In this document: piece after piece, positions 1 to 8,188 of the stretch | Layout of the letters: the number at the start of each line of letters is the position of its first letter | Numbering within the stretch: the stretch's first letter is position 1 | NCBI GenBank assembly: GCA_937894565.1 | Contig: CALBHK010000407.1 | Coordinates: forward strand, 1 to 25,540 | Source of the DNA: an uncultured Chlamydiae bacterium | GTDB lineage: Bacteria; Chlamydiota; Chlamydiia; Chlamydiales; CALBHK01 | DNA length: 25,540 nucleotides | Reading direction: 5' to 3' | Made by a program: the position numbers and the translations under genes | Notes under the pieces: model-generated | Seen by the model: the letters and a program-made list of their open reading frames with translations, nothing else | What the model was told of the DNA's origin: nothing | Database searches by the model: none

Positions 1-1
1 A

Positions 2-61
2 TCTAAATACGCTTCATTACAAACATCTACCATTGGCAGCATCAAGGCAACATCAATTTAA
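2..61 (+). pseudogene. Possible displaced 5' coding segment of the AsmA-like gene
   Basis: This stretch is open from the window edge in the second forward frame and ends in a TAA whose last base is the A of the next ATG (TAATG). Its translation has the Ser/Thr- and beta-strand-rich look of the following AsmA-like protein. The frame actually used downstream carries a stop at 4-6 and gives an unlike peptide here. It may be the upstream part of the same gene moved by a one-base indel, or the tail of a separate, translationally coupled gene. Too little sequence is present to decide. Confidence 0.3.
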
Positions 62-1728
62 TGAGCTCTCGCATAGATGCAGAAGCAAAGCTACCCAACA
101 TGCCAACAGGTTTTTTTGGCCTTCTTTTAAATCAGCCTTATCTAAAAGAAATTGTAGGGCCCTCTGTACGGCTTAATTTTAAGCTTAATTACTATCCCGA
201 TCAACAAAAAGACAGCTTGCTCGAGTTTGGTGTGACAAGCCAGGCTATTAATGCATTTGGCGAATTAAGTATTGGGAACACAACTCAATTAAGAGACTTA
301 GATGAACCGATCACTCTAGAATGGCTCTTAACTCCGCAGCGCATAGAAGCGCTAAGAAAAGTCTTTTCCGGACTAGAAAGCGATCAATTAAGAGAGCTAG
401 AACTCCTCAATGACTCTAAACTTAAAATCTCTGTAGAAGATCTCTCGTTTCAAACGCCTAAACATATCAAAGAATTAGGCCACGCTTTATCTCATGGAGC
501 GATGACTTTGCAATTTCGCCTAAACCCCTTTAGCGTGAATGATCCTGGACAAAAGATGCAGACGCATTTTGAAAAAATATTTGGTGAAGTTGTCACTAAA
601 CCTCACAACTCCAATGTCGCCTTTACAATGAAAATGAAAGGCACAAGCGGAATAGAGCGCAAGCGTTTCGACTCTGTAGTCACTGGCTATGTAGATGAAA
701 CATTCAATCCGGATGGCAGCCTTGCAACCGATCGCCTTGTCCTCTCCCTGACCTCGACACATAAGCGCTCGCCTCTATCTCTACTATGTGAATTCCTATT
801 TCCCAGCGCCATAATAGGGCAGTCTATCTCTCCTCTTATAGGAGAATATGTAGATGGGCATATCGAATTAAAAACAAAAAGCATCCATGAAGGCGTATTT
901 AATGCCAATCTATCCGGAGAAAATGGTCAACTTAAAGTTTCCGGCGAAATCAAGAACAAATTCTTAACTCTTGATCAGCCTCTTACAGCTTCGCTTAAAG
1001 TCACCCCTCAGCTTGGAAAAAGTGTGCTTTCCTATTTAAATCCACTGCTTTCAGCTATTTCCCATTCTGAGCAGTCCATTAAACTTAACGTTCCTAAAGA
1101 AGGTGTGCGCATCCCTTTAACAGGGGGCAACATCAGCCAACTAGACATCCCCTCTATCACATTGGATATTGGAAAGGTGCATTTTAATAATGTCGATAGC
1201 GTCAACACTATTTTAGAAGTGTTAAACCACCAAGCCTCCCCTCAAGTCAACATCTGGCTACTACCTATTTATGCTTCTGTTGATAAAGGCATCCTCAAAA
1301 TCTCCAGAGTCGATATGTTGATTGATCAAAACTTTCCCATTGCTATGTGGGGAAAGGTGGACCTCATCAAAGATAAGTTAAAACTTAAATTAGGACTTAC
1401 CCCCCTTGCACTTTATCGCTCACGCGGTATTCAAATTGCTACCGACACCCTCTTTATTTTACCCATCATCGGCTCCTCCTCCAGACCCTCTATTGATGTC
1501 AAAAAGGCTGCCGGACGCATAGCTTCTGAGTCTTTAAAGGGTCAGGGAATTGAAGGACAGATTCCTGCTTTTGCTCTAGATCTACTGACAGGCAATTTAA
1601 AAGAACAAGAGACGCCGAAACCGACCACCCTCCCTCTGCCCTGGGAAATTAACCTACCGGGTCATGCAAGCGAAAAATCTGTGATCCAAAACAGTGCCGA
1701 AAAACTTTTACAGAAAATCTTCAAGTAA
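61..1728 (+). CDS. AsmA/TamB-like envelope protein (hypothetical, probably 5'-incomplete)
   Basis: A 555-residue protein with no recognisable enzyme motif. Most of it is alternating hydrophobic/polar beta-strand-like sequence with phrases such as GQLKVSGEIKNKFLTLDQPL and DKLKLKLGLTPLAL. The C-terminal part (about residues 455-490) reads as an ILPIIGSSSRPSIDVKKA segment, the pattern seen at the ends of AsmA/DUF748/TamB-type proteins, which are long beta-groove proteins of the Gram-negative envelope involved in lipid or outer-membrane homeostasis. Proteins of this class normally start with a signal anchor. None is present here: the ORF opens with a soluble beta-like segment, and upstream sequence in another frame looks like its continuation. 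The ATG at 61 overlaps an upstream stop. I therefore think the true N-terminus lies upstream of the window. Family assignment rests on pattern only. Confidence 0.5.
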   Translation: MSSRIDAEAKLPNMPTGFFGLLLNQPYLKEIVGPSVRLNFKLNYYPDQQKDSLLEFGVTSQAINAFGELSIGNTTQLRDLDEPITLEWLLTPQRIEALRKVFSGLESDQLRELELLNDSKLKISVEDLSFQTPKHIKELGHALSHGAMTLQFRLNPFSVNDPGQKMQTHFEKIFGEVVTKPHNSNVAFTMKMKGTSGIERKRFDSVVTGYVDETFNPDGSLATDRLVLSLTSTHKRSPLSLLCEFLFPSAIIGQSISPLIGEYVDGHIELKTKSIHEGVFNANLSGENGQLKVSGEIKNKFLTLDQPLTASLKVTPQLGKSVLSYLNPLLSAISHSEQSIKLNVPKEGVRIPLTGGNISQLDIPSITLDIGKVHFNNVDSVNTILEVLNHQASPQVNIWLLPIYASVDKGILKISRVDMLIDQNFPIAMWGKVDLIKDKLKLKLGLTPLALYRSRGIQIATDTLFILPIIGSSSRPSIDVKKAAGRIASESLKGQGIEGQIPAFALDLLTGNLKEQETPKPTTLPLPWEINLPGHASEKSVIQNSAEKLLQKIFK

Positions 1729-1730
1729 CA

Positions 1731-1776
1731 GAAGTAGAGACGTAGAGAAGTAGAGAAGTAGAGAAGTAGAGAAGAA
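1731..1776 (+). repeat. Short tandem repeat, unit GTAGAGAA
   Basis: Just after the AsmA-like gene stops, an 8-bp unit of the form GTAGAGAA repeats about five times with small variations, then runs into the CCGCAGAG-type repeat. It lies in noncoding DNA between convergent genes. Confidence 0.7.
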
Positions 1777-1777
1777 G

Positions 1778-1820
1778 AGAGGGAATAACCGCAGAGCCGC
1801 AAAGTACGCTGAGGAAGCGC
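1778..1820 (+). repeat. CCGCAGAG dispersed repeat, left arm of inverted pair
   Basis: This 43-bp arm contains the core CCGCAGAGCCGCAAAG followed by a GCTGAGGAAGCGC tail. It recurs in opposite orientation at 2067-2110 with a single inserted G, and a shorter variant lies at 16530-16570. The two local copies bracket the intergenic space between convergent genes. Confidence 0.8.
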
Positions 1821-1900
1821 AGAGAAAGCTAAAAAACGTCTTCTTTTCTAGATTTCTCCTAAATAACATGTGTATGTTACAGAGTATCAGAAAATTTACA

Positions 1901-1965
1901 ACCACAGAGCCCTCAGAGAACACAGAGAGGGGTTTTGCTATTTCCCTCTCTGTGTTCTCTGTGGT
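1901..1965. terminator. Large hairpin, possible bidirectional terminator
   Basis: The right arm (1944-1965) pairs with the left arm (1901-1932), both built from ACCACAGAG and AGAACACAGAGAGGG, around a loop of about 11 bases. The left arm carries a small internal insertion. The hairpin lies between the 3' ends of two convergent genes, so a two-way terminator is plausible, but no strong T-run follows. It may instead be a repeat element related to the CCGCAGAG family. The rest of the 1729-2109 interval shows no gene. Confidence 0.45.
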
Positions 1966-2066
1966 AGAATCCAAAAAAACATTAAAAAATTCCTAAACAT
2001 TAGTCTTAGTAAAATCTAAACTATGTTATTTCCCGATAGAGGGCACCGAAGAGACTGATTCGCTCC

Positions 2067-2110
2067 GCGCTTCCTCAGCGTACTTTGCGGCTCTGCGGTT
2101 ATTCCCCTCT
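2067..2110 (-). repeat. CCGCAGAG dispersed repeat, right arm of inverted pair
   Basis: Reverse complement of the 1778-1820 repeat, differing by one extra G. It ends at the stop codon region of the metallopeptidase, so the final codon borders the repeat. Confidence 0.8.
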
Positions 2111-3666
2111 TACCTCTCACCCGCAAATTGACGCAGCCAATCTTTTGCACTCAGCTCTTCGCCAATCACCTGCTTGATTAGATCATGCCAGCTTAAACTA
2201 TCTCCTGGACTAAACAACTTCTCACAAAGAAATTTTCCCGTCTCTTTAGTAGCAAAAAGAGGGAATTTCTTCTCTAAAGAAGAGGCAAAAAGCTCTCCTA
2301 ATAAATAACTAAAATAATATACAGGCGCTAGTCCTATATGATATTTAGCTGCCCAATCACACCCGCTTAAGCTGCCGTCAAAATGTATCTTTTGATATTT
2401 TCCTACTAAATGCCACCATAATTTATTAAGATCTTGCTCAGGATTTTGGTAAAGCTCTCTTTCAAAATAAGTCATTACTAGCACCCATCTGCTAAAGATA
2501 AGCTGGCGTCTCTTTAATGCTTCCTCTGCTTTATCTCTTAAAGAAGAACTGGATTGAGGAGCTAATTGTTCAAGTGAAGAGGCGCGATAAGCTTGCCTGC
2601 CAGCTATTAGAGCCATTGCTTCAGTTGTAATCATGTGAGGAGGCTCTTTTAAAAGCCAGGGAAGTTTTGTATCATAACCAAGCTCATAAACAGCATGGCC
2701 CAGCTCATGCAAGAGCGTCTCCATCCATCTGAGGCTCTGTTGAACATTATTTAAAGTTCGAACATCCCCTTCTCTGTCGATATGCGTGCAAAAAGCGTGT
2801 TGATTCTTTCCTGGACGCTCATAATTATCACTACGATTTAAGATTTCTTCTACATCCAGATGCATCGCTTGATAAAACTCTTTTGATGCTTTGATAAGAT
2901 CAATATCTTTAACAAGCGCGTCTAATTCTTTTACATTAAGAGGGTTTTCCTGACAAAAGGGATCTGACCAGCCCCAAGGACCAATCTCCTCTTCTGATAC
3001 AGCAAATCGTTTAGAAGTTTTGCTGCAAATTTCATCCATTAACTGCAAGTAGGCCTCATCCGAGCTTTCAGCTAGCTCATCAAGCAGGTTAAATAGCCAT
3101 TTTTCATCCACCTCCTGCAACTCGAGCTGCATGGAAAAATAATTGGAATACCCAAGACTTGTTGCTGCCTTATTTCTTAAACGCACAAGTTGAAGGATAT
3201 GAGGGGCCAACACCTTTCCTATTTGCTTAGAAGCCTCATAAGCCTCTTTTCTATTTGCTACATCGTTTTCAGTTTTTAAAATTTCTAAAATAGCATTTTC
3301 TGAAAGGGGCTTACCTTTTATCTGAGGTCTAAAGTTAGAATATAAAAAAGCAAGATGAGCTTCTTCTTGGGAAATTTTTTCAAGTAGTTCTTTTTGAATC
3401 AAATTAGGCTTAAACATCCTGATTAAAATGTTGATCTGCCTTTTTAAAAAAGGATCCTCTATAGAAGAATCTTGCTCCCAATGCTTTAGTTTTTCATAAA
3501 TATCTCTATCATGAAAAAGAAGATGCCATTCCGTTTCCAGCTCAGCTTTAAGATCTGCTGCATCGCGACTTCCCGTTGTTTCCAAAATCCAGGCAATCTG
3601 GTTAACCTGCTTGCTTTTTTTTCTGACTTTTGGAATAAATTCCTCTAAAAATTCTCTAAACGCCAT
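2110..3666 (-). CDS. Zinc metallopeptidase, M2/M3-like (gluzincin, HELGH)
   Basis: A 518-residue protein with the zinc motif HELGH (H320, E321, H324) and a downstream Glu in ITTEA (E349), as in gluzincin peptidases. The surrounding sequence is close to bacterial proteins annotated as M2- or M3-family peptidases: a helical N-terminal half with a RNKAATSLGYSNYFS segment, then a KNQHAFCTHIDREGDVR segment just before the zinc helix. The likely job is cytoplasmic cleavage of oligopeptides; no signal peptide is visible. I chose the ATG at 3666 because a GGAG lies 6 bases upstream of it. The upstream ATG at 3708 lacks a comparable site, and the one at 3672 touches the GGAG. The gene is divergent from the kdp operon and convergent with the AsmA-like gene. 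Substrate unknown. Confidence 0.85.
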   Translation of the reverse strand: MAFREFLEEFIPKVRKKSKQVNQIAWILETTGSRDAADLKAELETEWHLLFHDRDIYEKLKHWEQDSSIEDPFLKRQINILIRMFKPNLIQKELLEKISQEEAHLAFLYSNFRPQIKGKPLSENAILEILKTENDVANRKEAYEASKQIGKVLAPHILQLVRLRNKAATSLGYSNYFSMQLELQEVDEKWLFNLLDELAESSDEAYLQLMDEICSKTSKRFAVSEEEIGPWGWSDPFCQENPLNVKELDALVKDIDLIKASKEFYQAMHLDVEEILNRSDNYERPGKNQHAFCTHIDREGDVRTLNNVQQSLRWMETLLHELGHAVYELGYDTKLPWLLKEPPHMITTEAMALIAGRQAYRASSLEQLAPQSSSSLRDKAEEALKRRQLIFSRWVLVMTYFERELYQNPEQDLNKLWWHLVGKYQKIHFDGSLSGCDWAAKYHIGLAPVYYFSYLLGELFASSLEKKFPLFATKETGKFLCEKLFSPGDSLSWHDLIKQVIGEELSAKDWLRQFAGER

Positions 3667-3745
3667 TCTCATCTCCAAAAAATATATCCTGTAAAACAAT
3701 TCTTCCATTATGTATAAAAAAACTTATTTAACAAGTAGACACCAC

Positions 3746-3862
3746 ATGATGCCAAGTGAATGGAATGAATTTATCTTGAATGAATTTGTTTGGGCGGGCC
3801 TGATAGGTATATTTTTGCTTATCTATTTAGCCTATACAATCGTACATCCTGAAAAATTTTAA
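3746..3862 (+). CDS. kdpF: KdpF, small membrane subunit of the potassium pump
   Basis: A 38-codon ORF 16 bases upstream of kdpA. It has one membrane helix (about residues 15-33) and the C-terminal pattern YLAYTIVHPEKF, which fits the YLxYAL-xx-P/AE-x-F ending of known KdpF proteins. KdpF packs against KdpA and stabilises the KdpFABC complex. At 38 residues it is slightly longer than the E. coli peptide (29 residues) because of a polar N-terminal extension. A second ATG follows immediately at 3749. No strong Shine-Dalgarno is visible. Position, helix and tail together make the assignment reliable despite the size. Confidence 0.85.
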   Translation: MMPSEWNEFILNEFVWAGLIGIFLLIYLAYTIVHPEKF

Positions 3863-3878
3863 TCTTTAGGAAAAAAGC

Positions 3879-5564
3879 ATGAGGAACTGGATAGAATTAA
3901 CATTATTTATTGGGCTTCTGCTTCTGATAGTCCGGATGCTCGGGCGCTACATGGCCTCTGTTTTTTTTAATCCCTCTAAAAAACCCATTTTTTTATTAGG
4001 CTCTTTAGAAAATTTAATTTACCGTCTTTGCGGCGTTGCATCTGATGAGGAAATGAGCTGGAAACAGTATGCCAAAGCAATGCTTTATTTTAATGGTTCA
4101 GGAACTCTCTTTCTTTTTTTTCTTCAACTTCTGCAAAACTATCTTCCTTTCAACCCCCAACATTTTCCAGGGGTAGAACCTATCTTAGCTTTCAATACTG
4201 CCATTAGTTTTGTCACTAATACAAACTGGCAAGCTTATGCGGGCGAAACGACTTTAAGTTATTTTACGCAGATGAGCGCGCTCACTGTACAAAATTTTTT
4301 AAGCGCAGCCACAGGCAATGCTGTCTTATTAGCTTTAATTCGAGGCATTTGCAGAAAATCAACTCAGACAATTGGAAATTTCTGGGTCGATTCTACACGC
4401 ACGGTTGTCTATTTACTGCTTCCTCTTTGCGTGATTTTTTCTCTTGTTTTAGTCAGTCAAGGAGTCATCCAAAATTTAAATCCCTATGTAGAAGCGAGCA
4501 CTCTTATGGGAGAAAAACAGATCATTCCCATGGGCCCTGCGGCTTCCCAAATAGCCATCAAACAACTTGGCACTAATGGGGGCGGATTTTTTAATGCCAA
4601 TAGCGCCCATCCTTTTGAAAATCCCACTCCTCTTTCTAATTTTTTAGAAATGTTTGCAATTGTCTGTATCCCAGCTGCCGCTACTTATATGTACGGCATT
4701 CTGATTCAATCTAAAAAACAAGGCTGGATGATTTTTTCCATCATGCTGATTTTATGGGCGTTGGGCTTAAGCGTGGCCTTAATTTCTGAAAATCTTGCTA
4801 ATCCCATACTAAGCGCCCATCCTATTTTAGAAGGCAAAGAAACACGTTTTGCAACTCCTGATAGCATTATCTGGGCTGTTTCTACAACGGCAACCTCTAA
4901 TGGATCTGTCAATGCTATGCACTCTAGTCTTTCTCCTCTAGCTGGGGGGGTTGCGCTTTTCAACATGATGATTGGAGAGATTGTTTTTGGCGGAATTGGA
5001 GTCGGACTATGCGGCATGCTCATGTTCATTTTTCTGACAGTGTTTATAGCAGGACTTATGGTTGGGCGCACTCCTGAATATTTAGGAAAAAAAATTGAAA
5101 AAACAGAAATGCAATGGGTAATGCTCTCTATTTTATCCCCCTGCGTGCTCATCCTTTTAGGAAGCGGCATTGCCAGCACTCTACCTCAAGCCTTAAAAAG
5201 CCTTGGCAATAGCGGACCGCATGGCCTTAGCGAAATTTTATACGCTTTTTCTTCTGCCGCAGGCAATAATGGCAGCGCCTTTGCCGGCCTTAATGCCAAT
5301 ACCCCTTTTTACAACATCTCTCTAGCTCTTATCATGCTGCTGACTCGCTTATCTATTTTAATACCAAGCCTGGCTGTTGCTGGCTCTTTAGCTCAAAAAA
5401 ACACAATAGCTCCCTCTCTTGGCACATTTCCAACTGATCAACCCCTTTTTCTCATCTTATTATTTAGCATTATTATCATTGTTGCCGCTCTCACCTTTTT
5501 CCCCGCCCTTTCTTTAGGGCCAATTGTTGAGCACTTTCTAATGCTACGCGCACAAGCTTTTTAA
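3879..5564 (+). CDS. kdpA: KdpA, potassium-translocating subunit
   Basis: The channel-like, K+-binding subunit of the high-affinity KdpFABC ATPase in the inner membrane. Its 561 residues match the usual length (557 in E. coli), with about ten hydrophobic segments. Selectivity-filter-type loops are visible: TNTNWQAYAGE, GTNGGGFFNANSAHPF, TSNGSVNAMHSS and AAGNNGSAFAGLNANTPFYN, one per pore-loop repeat, as in the SKT superfamily. AGG at 3868-3870 sits about 8 bases before the ATG. It is the second gene of a tight kdpFABCD run; the next start lies 9 bases after its stop. Confidence 0.97.
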   Translation: MRNWIELTLFIGLLLLIVRMLGRYMASVFFNPSKKPIFLLGSLENLIYRLCGVASDEEMSWKQYAKAMLYFNGSGTLFLFFLQLLQNYLPFNPQHFPGVEPILAFNTAISFVTNTNWQAYAGETTLSYFTQMSALTVQNFLSAATGNAVLLALIRGICRKSTQTIGNFWVDSTRTVVYLLLPLCVIFSLVLVSQGVIQNLNPYVEASTLMGEKQIIPMGPAASQIAIKQLGTNGGGFFNANSAHPFENPTPLSNFLEMFAIVCIPAAATYMYGILIQSKKQGWMIFSIMLILWALGLSVALISENLANPILSAHPILEGKETRFATPDSIIWAVSTTATSNGSVNAMHSSLSPLAGGVALFNMMIGEIVFGGIGVGLCGMLMFIFLTVFIAGLMVGRTPEYLGKKIEKTEMQWVMLSILSPCVLILLGSGIASTLPQALKSLGNSGPHGLSEILYAFSSAAGNNGSAFAGLNANTPFYNISLALIMLLTRLSILIPSLAVAGSLAQKNTIAPSLGTFPTDQPLFLILLFSIIIIVAALTFFPALSLGPIVEHFLMLRAQAF

Positions 5565-5573
5565 GGAGACTAC

Positions 5574-7652
5574 ATGCAAGATAAAAGACAAAAAATCATT
5601 AGCAAGGATGTCCTCTTAATAGCCTTAAAAGAATCTTTAATAAAGCTTGCGCCGCAATATCAATTCCGAAATCCGGTCATGTTTGTTTGTTACTTAGGCG
5701 CTATTTATACAACTCTTCTCACTTTCGCGGCCCCCTCTTCTTTTAATATTCAAATTTCAATTTGGCTATGGTTTACAGTTCTATTTGCCAACTTTGCTAG
5801 CGCTATTGCAGAAGGTAGGGGGAAAGCGCAAGCAGCCAGTTTGCGCAAAACTCAAAAAGAGAGCTGTGCTAAAAAGCTGGAACACGGCAAACTTGTTCAC
5901 ATCTCTGCTCTGGAATTAAGAAAAGGCGATAAAGCGGTCTGCGAAGTTGGGGATATTATCCCGGCTGATGGTGAAGTAGTCGAGGGCATTGCGACAGTGG
6001 ACGAGTCGGCAATCACCGGGGAATCAGCTCCTGTGATTCGCGAAAGCGGTGGAGATAGAAGCGCTGTAACAGCTGGCACGCGAGTCGTAAGCGATCGCAT
6101 TGTCATCGAAGTCACATCAGAGAGGGGCCATAGTTTTTTAGATCGCATGATCAACCTAATCGAAGGAGTGAAAAGACAAAAAACTCCTAATGAAATCGCC
6201 CTTAATAGTGTCTTATCAGCCCTTACTATTATCTTCTTGCTGACAGTCATGTCTATTAAACCTTTTGCAGACTATAGCGCGGCAGCCGCACATCAGAATA
6301 TCTCACACCTTATTACAGCACCCATATTAATATCCCTTCTTGTCTGCCTCATTCCTACCACCATTAGCGCCCTGTTAAGCGCTATTGGTATTGCAGGCAT
6401 AGATCGTTTAGTGCAGCGCAATGTCATTGCAAAAAGCGGAAGATCTGTAGAAGCAGCTGGCGATATTGATCTGCTTATTTTAGATAAAACAGGAACGATT
6501 ACTTTAGGAAACCGAGTGGCTACCGAATTTTTACCCATTGCCTCAATTGAGGCAAAAGCATTTGCTGAAATTGCGCAAATGGCCTCTTTATCGGATGAAA
6601 CTCCGGAAGGAAGATCTATTGTGATCTTAGCTAAAAATCAGTTCAACTTAAGAGCAGAAGCCATACAAGGCAATGATTTTCGCTTTGTGCCTTTTTCAGC
6701 CCATACTCGAATGAGCGGCGTTGATTTTATCAACAAAAATGGAGAGAGCTATCGTATTATACGCAAAGGGGCTGTAGATGCTATTCAGAAACATGTTAAA
6801 AATCTAGGCGGAAGCTTTCCCCAAGAGCTAACTGAAAAGATTGAAGCCATTTCAAACAAAGGAGGCACTCCCATTTTACTCTCTGATGGCAATCAAATAG
6901 TGGGCTTAATTCACCTTAAAGATGTCATAAAAGGAGGCATTAAAGAACGCTTTATGGAAATGCGCAAAATGGGAATCAAAACTTTAATGATTACCGGAGA
7001 CAATCCTCTAACCGCCGGCGCCATAGCCGCAGAAGCGGGTGTTGATGATTTTATTGCTCAAGCCACCCCTGAAATGAAATTAGCCTGCATTCGAGAACGA
7101 CAAAAACAAGGCCACCTCATTGCCATGACCGGAGATGGAACAAATGATGCCCCGGCACTTGCTCAAGCAGATGTAGGAGTTGCCATGAATACGGGCACTC
7201 AAGCTTCCAGAGAAGCTGGCAATATGGTCGATTTGGACAGCACTCCTACTAAATTGCTAGATATTGTAGAAATTGGCAAACAACTTTTAATGACCAGAGG
7301 AGCTCTAACTACCTTTAGTATTGCTAATGATGTGGCTAAATATTTTGCTATTATTCCCGCTCTTTTTGGTTCACTCTATGCGCTAGAGGGGCAAGAAGGT
7401 CCATTAAATCTTTTTAATATCATGAGACTCCAATCTCCTGAAAGTGCCATCTTGAGTGCTGTGATTTTTAATGCTCTTATCATTCCGGCCTTAATTCCTC
7501 TTGCGCTTAAAGGAATTCCCTACAGGCCTCAGAGCGCTACCAAAACCTTACGCCATCACCTTCTCGTTTACGGCTTAGGGGGAATTATAGCCCCTTTTCT
7601 TGCTATCAAAACAATTGATTTTATCATCTCATCTATAGGATTCATCGCATGA
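5574..7652 (+). CDS. kdpB: KdpB, P-type ATPase subunit
   Basis: Catalytic ATPase subunit of KdpFABC, 692 residues (E. coli 682). Visible P-type landmarks are the actuator-loop TGES (residues 148-151), the phosphorylation motif DKTGT with Asp304, the hinge motif [11 protein letters not shown] around residue 519, and a membrane segment [15 protein letters not shown] that keeps the Asp and Lys used for coupling to KdpA. The Ser of TGES, the site of inhibitory phosphorylation in the E. coli pump, is present (S151). The start has GGAG 5 bases upstream (aaGGAGactacATG). The stop overlaps the kdpC start by 4 bases (ATGA), suggesting translational coupling. Confidence 0.97.
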   Translation: MQDKRQKIISKDVLLIALKESLIKLAPQYQFRNPVMFVCYLGAIYTTLLTFAAPSSFNIQISIWLWFTVLFANFASAIAEGRGKAQAASLRKTQKESCAKKLEHGKLVHISALELRKGDKAVCEVGDIIPADGEVVEGIATVDESAITGESAPVIRESGGDRSAVTAGTRVVSDRIVIEVTSERGHSFLDRMINLIEGVKRQKTPNEIALNSVLSALTIIFLLTVMSIKPFADYSAAAAHQNISHLITAPILISLLVCLIPTTISALLSAIGIAGIDRLVQRNVIAKSGRSVEAAGDIDLLILDKTGTITLGNRVATEFLPIASIEAKAFAEIAQMASLSDETPEGRSIVILAKNQFNLRAEAIQGNDFRFVPFSAHTRMSGVDFINKNGESYRIIRKGAVDAIQKHVKNLGGSFPQELTEKIEAISNKGGTPILLSDGNQIVGLIHLKDVIKGGIKERFMEMRKMGIKTLMITGDNPLTAGAIAAEAGVDDFIAQATPEMKLACIRERQKQGHLIAMTGDGTNDAPALAQADVGVAMNTGTQASREAGNMVDLDSTPTKLLDIVEIGKQLLMTRGALTTFSIANDVAKYFAIIPALFGSLYALEGQEGPLNLFNIMRLQSPESAILSAVIFNALIIPALIPLALKGIPYRPQSATKTLRHHLLVYGLGGIIAPFLAIKTIDFIISSIGFIA

Positions 7653-8188
7653 AACAAACAATAGCTACAGCTTTCAAATTCCTACTTCTCATGACTCTCT
7701 TAACAGGAATTCTTTATCCTCTTTTTATAACGCTCACTGCTCAGCTCATCATGCCTTATCAAGCAAATGGAAGCCTGATTAAAATGGAGGGAAAAACAAT
7801 CGGATCCCTCTTAATTGCACAACATACAGATCTAGAGCGTTATTTTTGGCCGCGCCCTTCGTTTATCGATTATGATCCCCTTAAACCATCAGGTGGAAGC
7901 AACTTGGGGCCCACAAGTGCAACTCTTAAACAAATGATTGAAGAAAGAAAGAAAAAAATAGGCTTCGACGCCCCATCTGAACTCTTATACGCTTCCGCTA
8001 GCGGCCTGGATCCTCATATCACCATAGAAGCCGCTTATTACCAAGCTCCCAGAGTAGCAAGAGCACGCTCTTTAGATGAAGAGAATTTAAAAAAATTGAT
8101 CCACTCATTAGAGGAAGGAACAATTTTACGTAGAGGATATGTCAATGTATTACTTCTTAATAAGGCATTAGATGACAACCGAATATGA
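7649..8188 (+). CDS. kdpC: KdpC, potassium pump accessory subunit
   Basis: A 179-residue protein with one N-terminal membrane helix (about residues 8-35) and an exported soluble domain. It carries the KdpC signatures [25 protein letters not shown] and [20 protein letters not shown]. KdpC stabilises the complex and influences nucleotide binding by KdpB. Length fits the family (about 190). It overlaps kdpB by 4 bases upstream and kdpD by 17 bases downstream, so the operon is translated as a coupled unit. Confidence 0.96.
   Translation: MKQTIATAFKFLLLMTLLTGILYPLFITLTAQLIMPYQANGSLIKMEGKTIGSLLIAQHTDLERYFWPRPSFIDYDPLKPSGGSNLGPTSATLKQMIEERKKKIGFDAPSELLYASASGLDPHITIEAAYYQAPRVARARSLDEENLKKLIHSLEEGTILRRGYVNVLLLNKALDDNRI

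Noticed and set aside
1731..1776. Possible CRISPR-like array
   Set aside because: Units are only 8 bp, contiguous and without spacers; a simple tandem repeat.
1708..1974. 88-codon minus-strand ORF
   Set aside because: It consists of translated tandem and hairpin repeats between convergent genes.
4706..5179. 157-codon ORF antisense to kdpA
   Set aside because: It lies wholly inside a secure gene and shows no recognisable domain.
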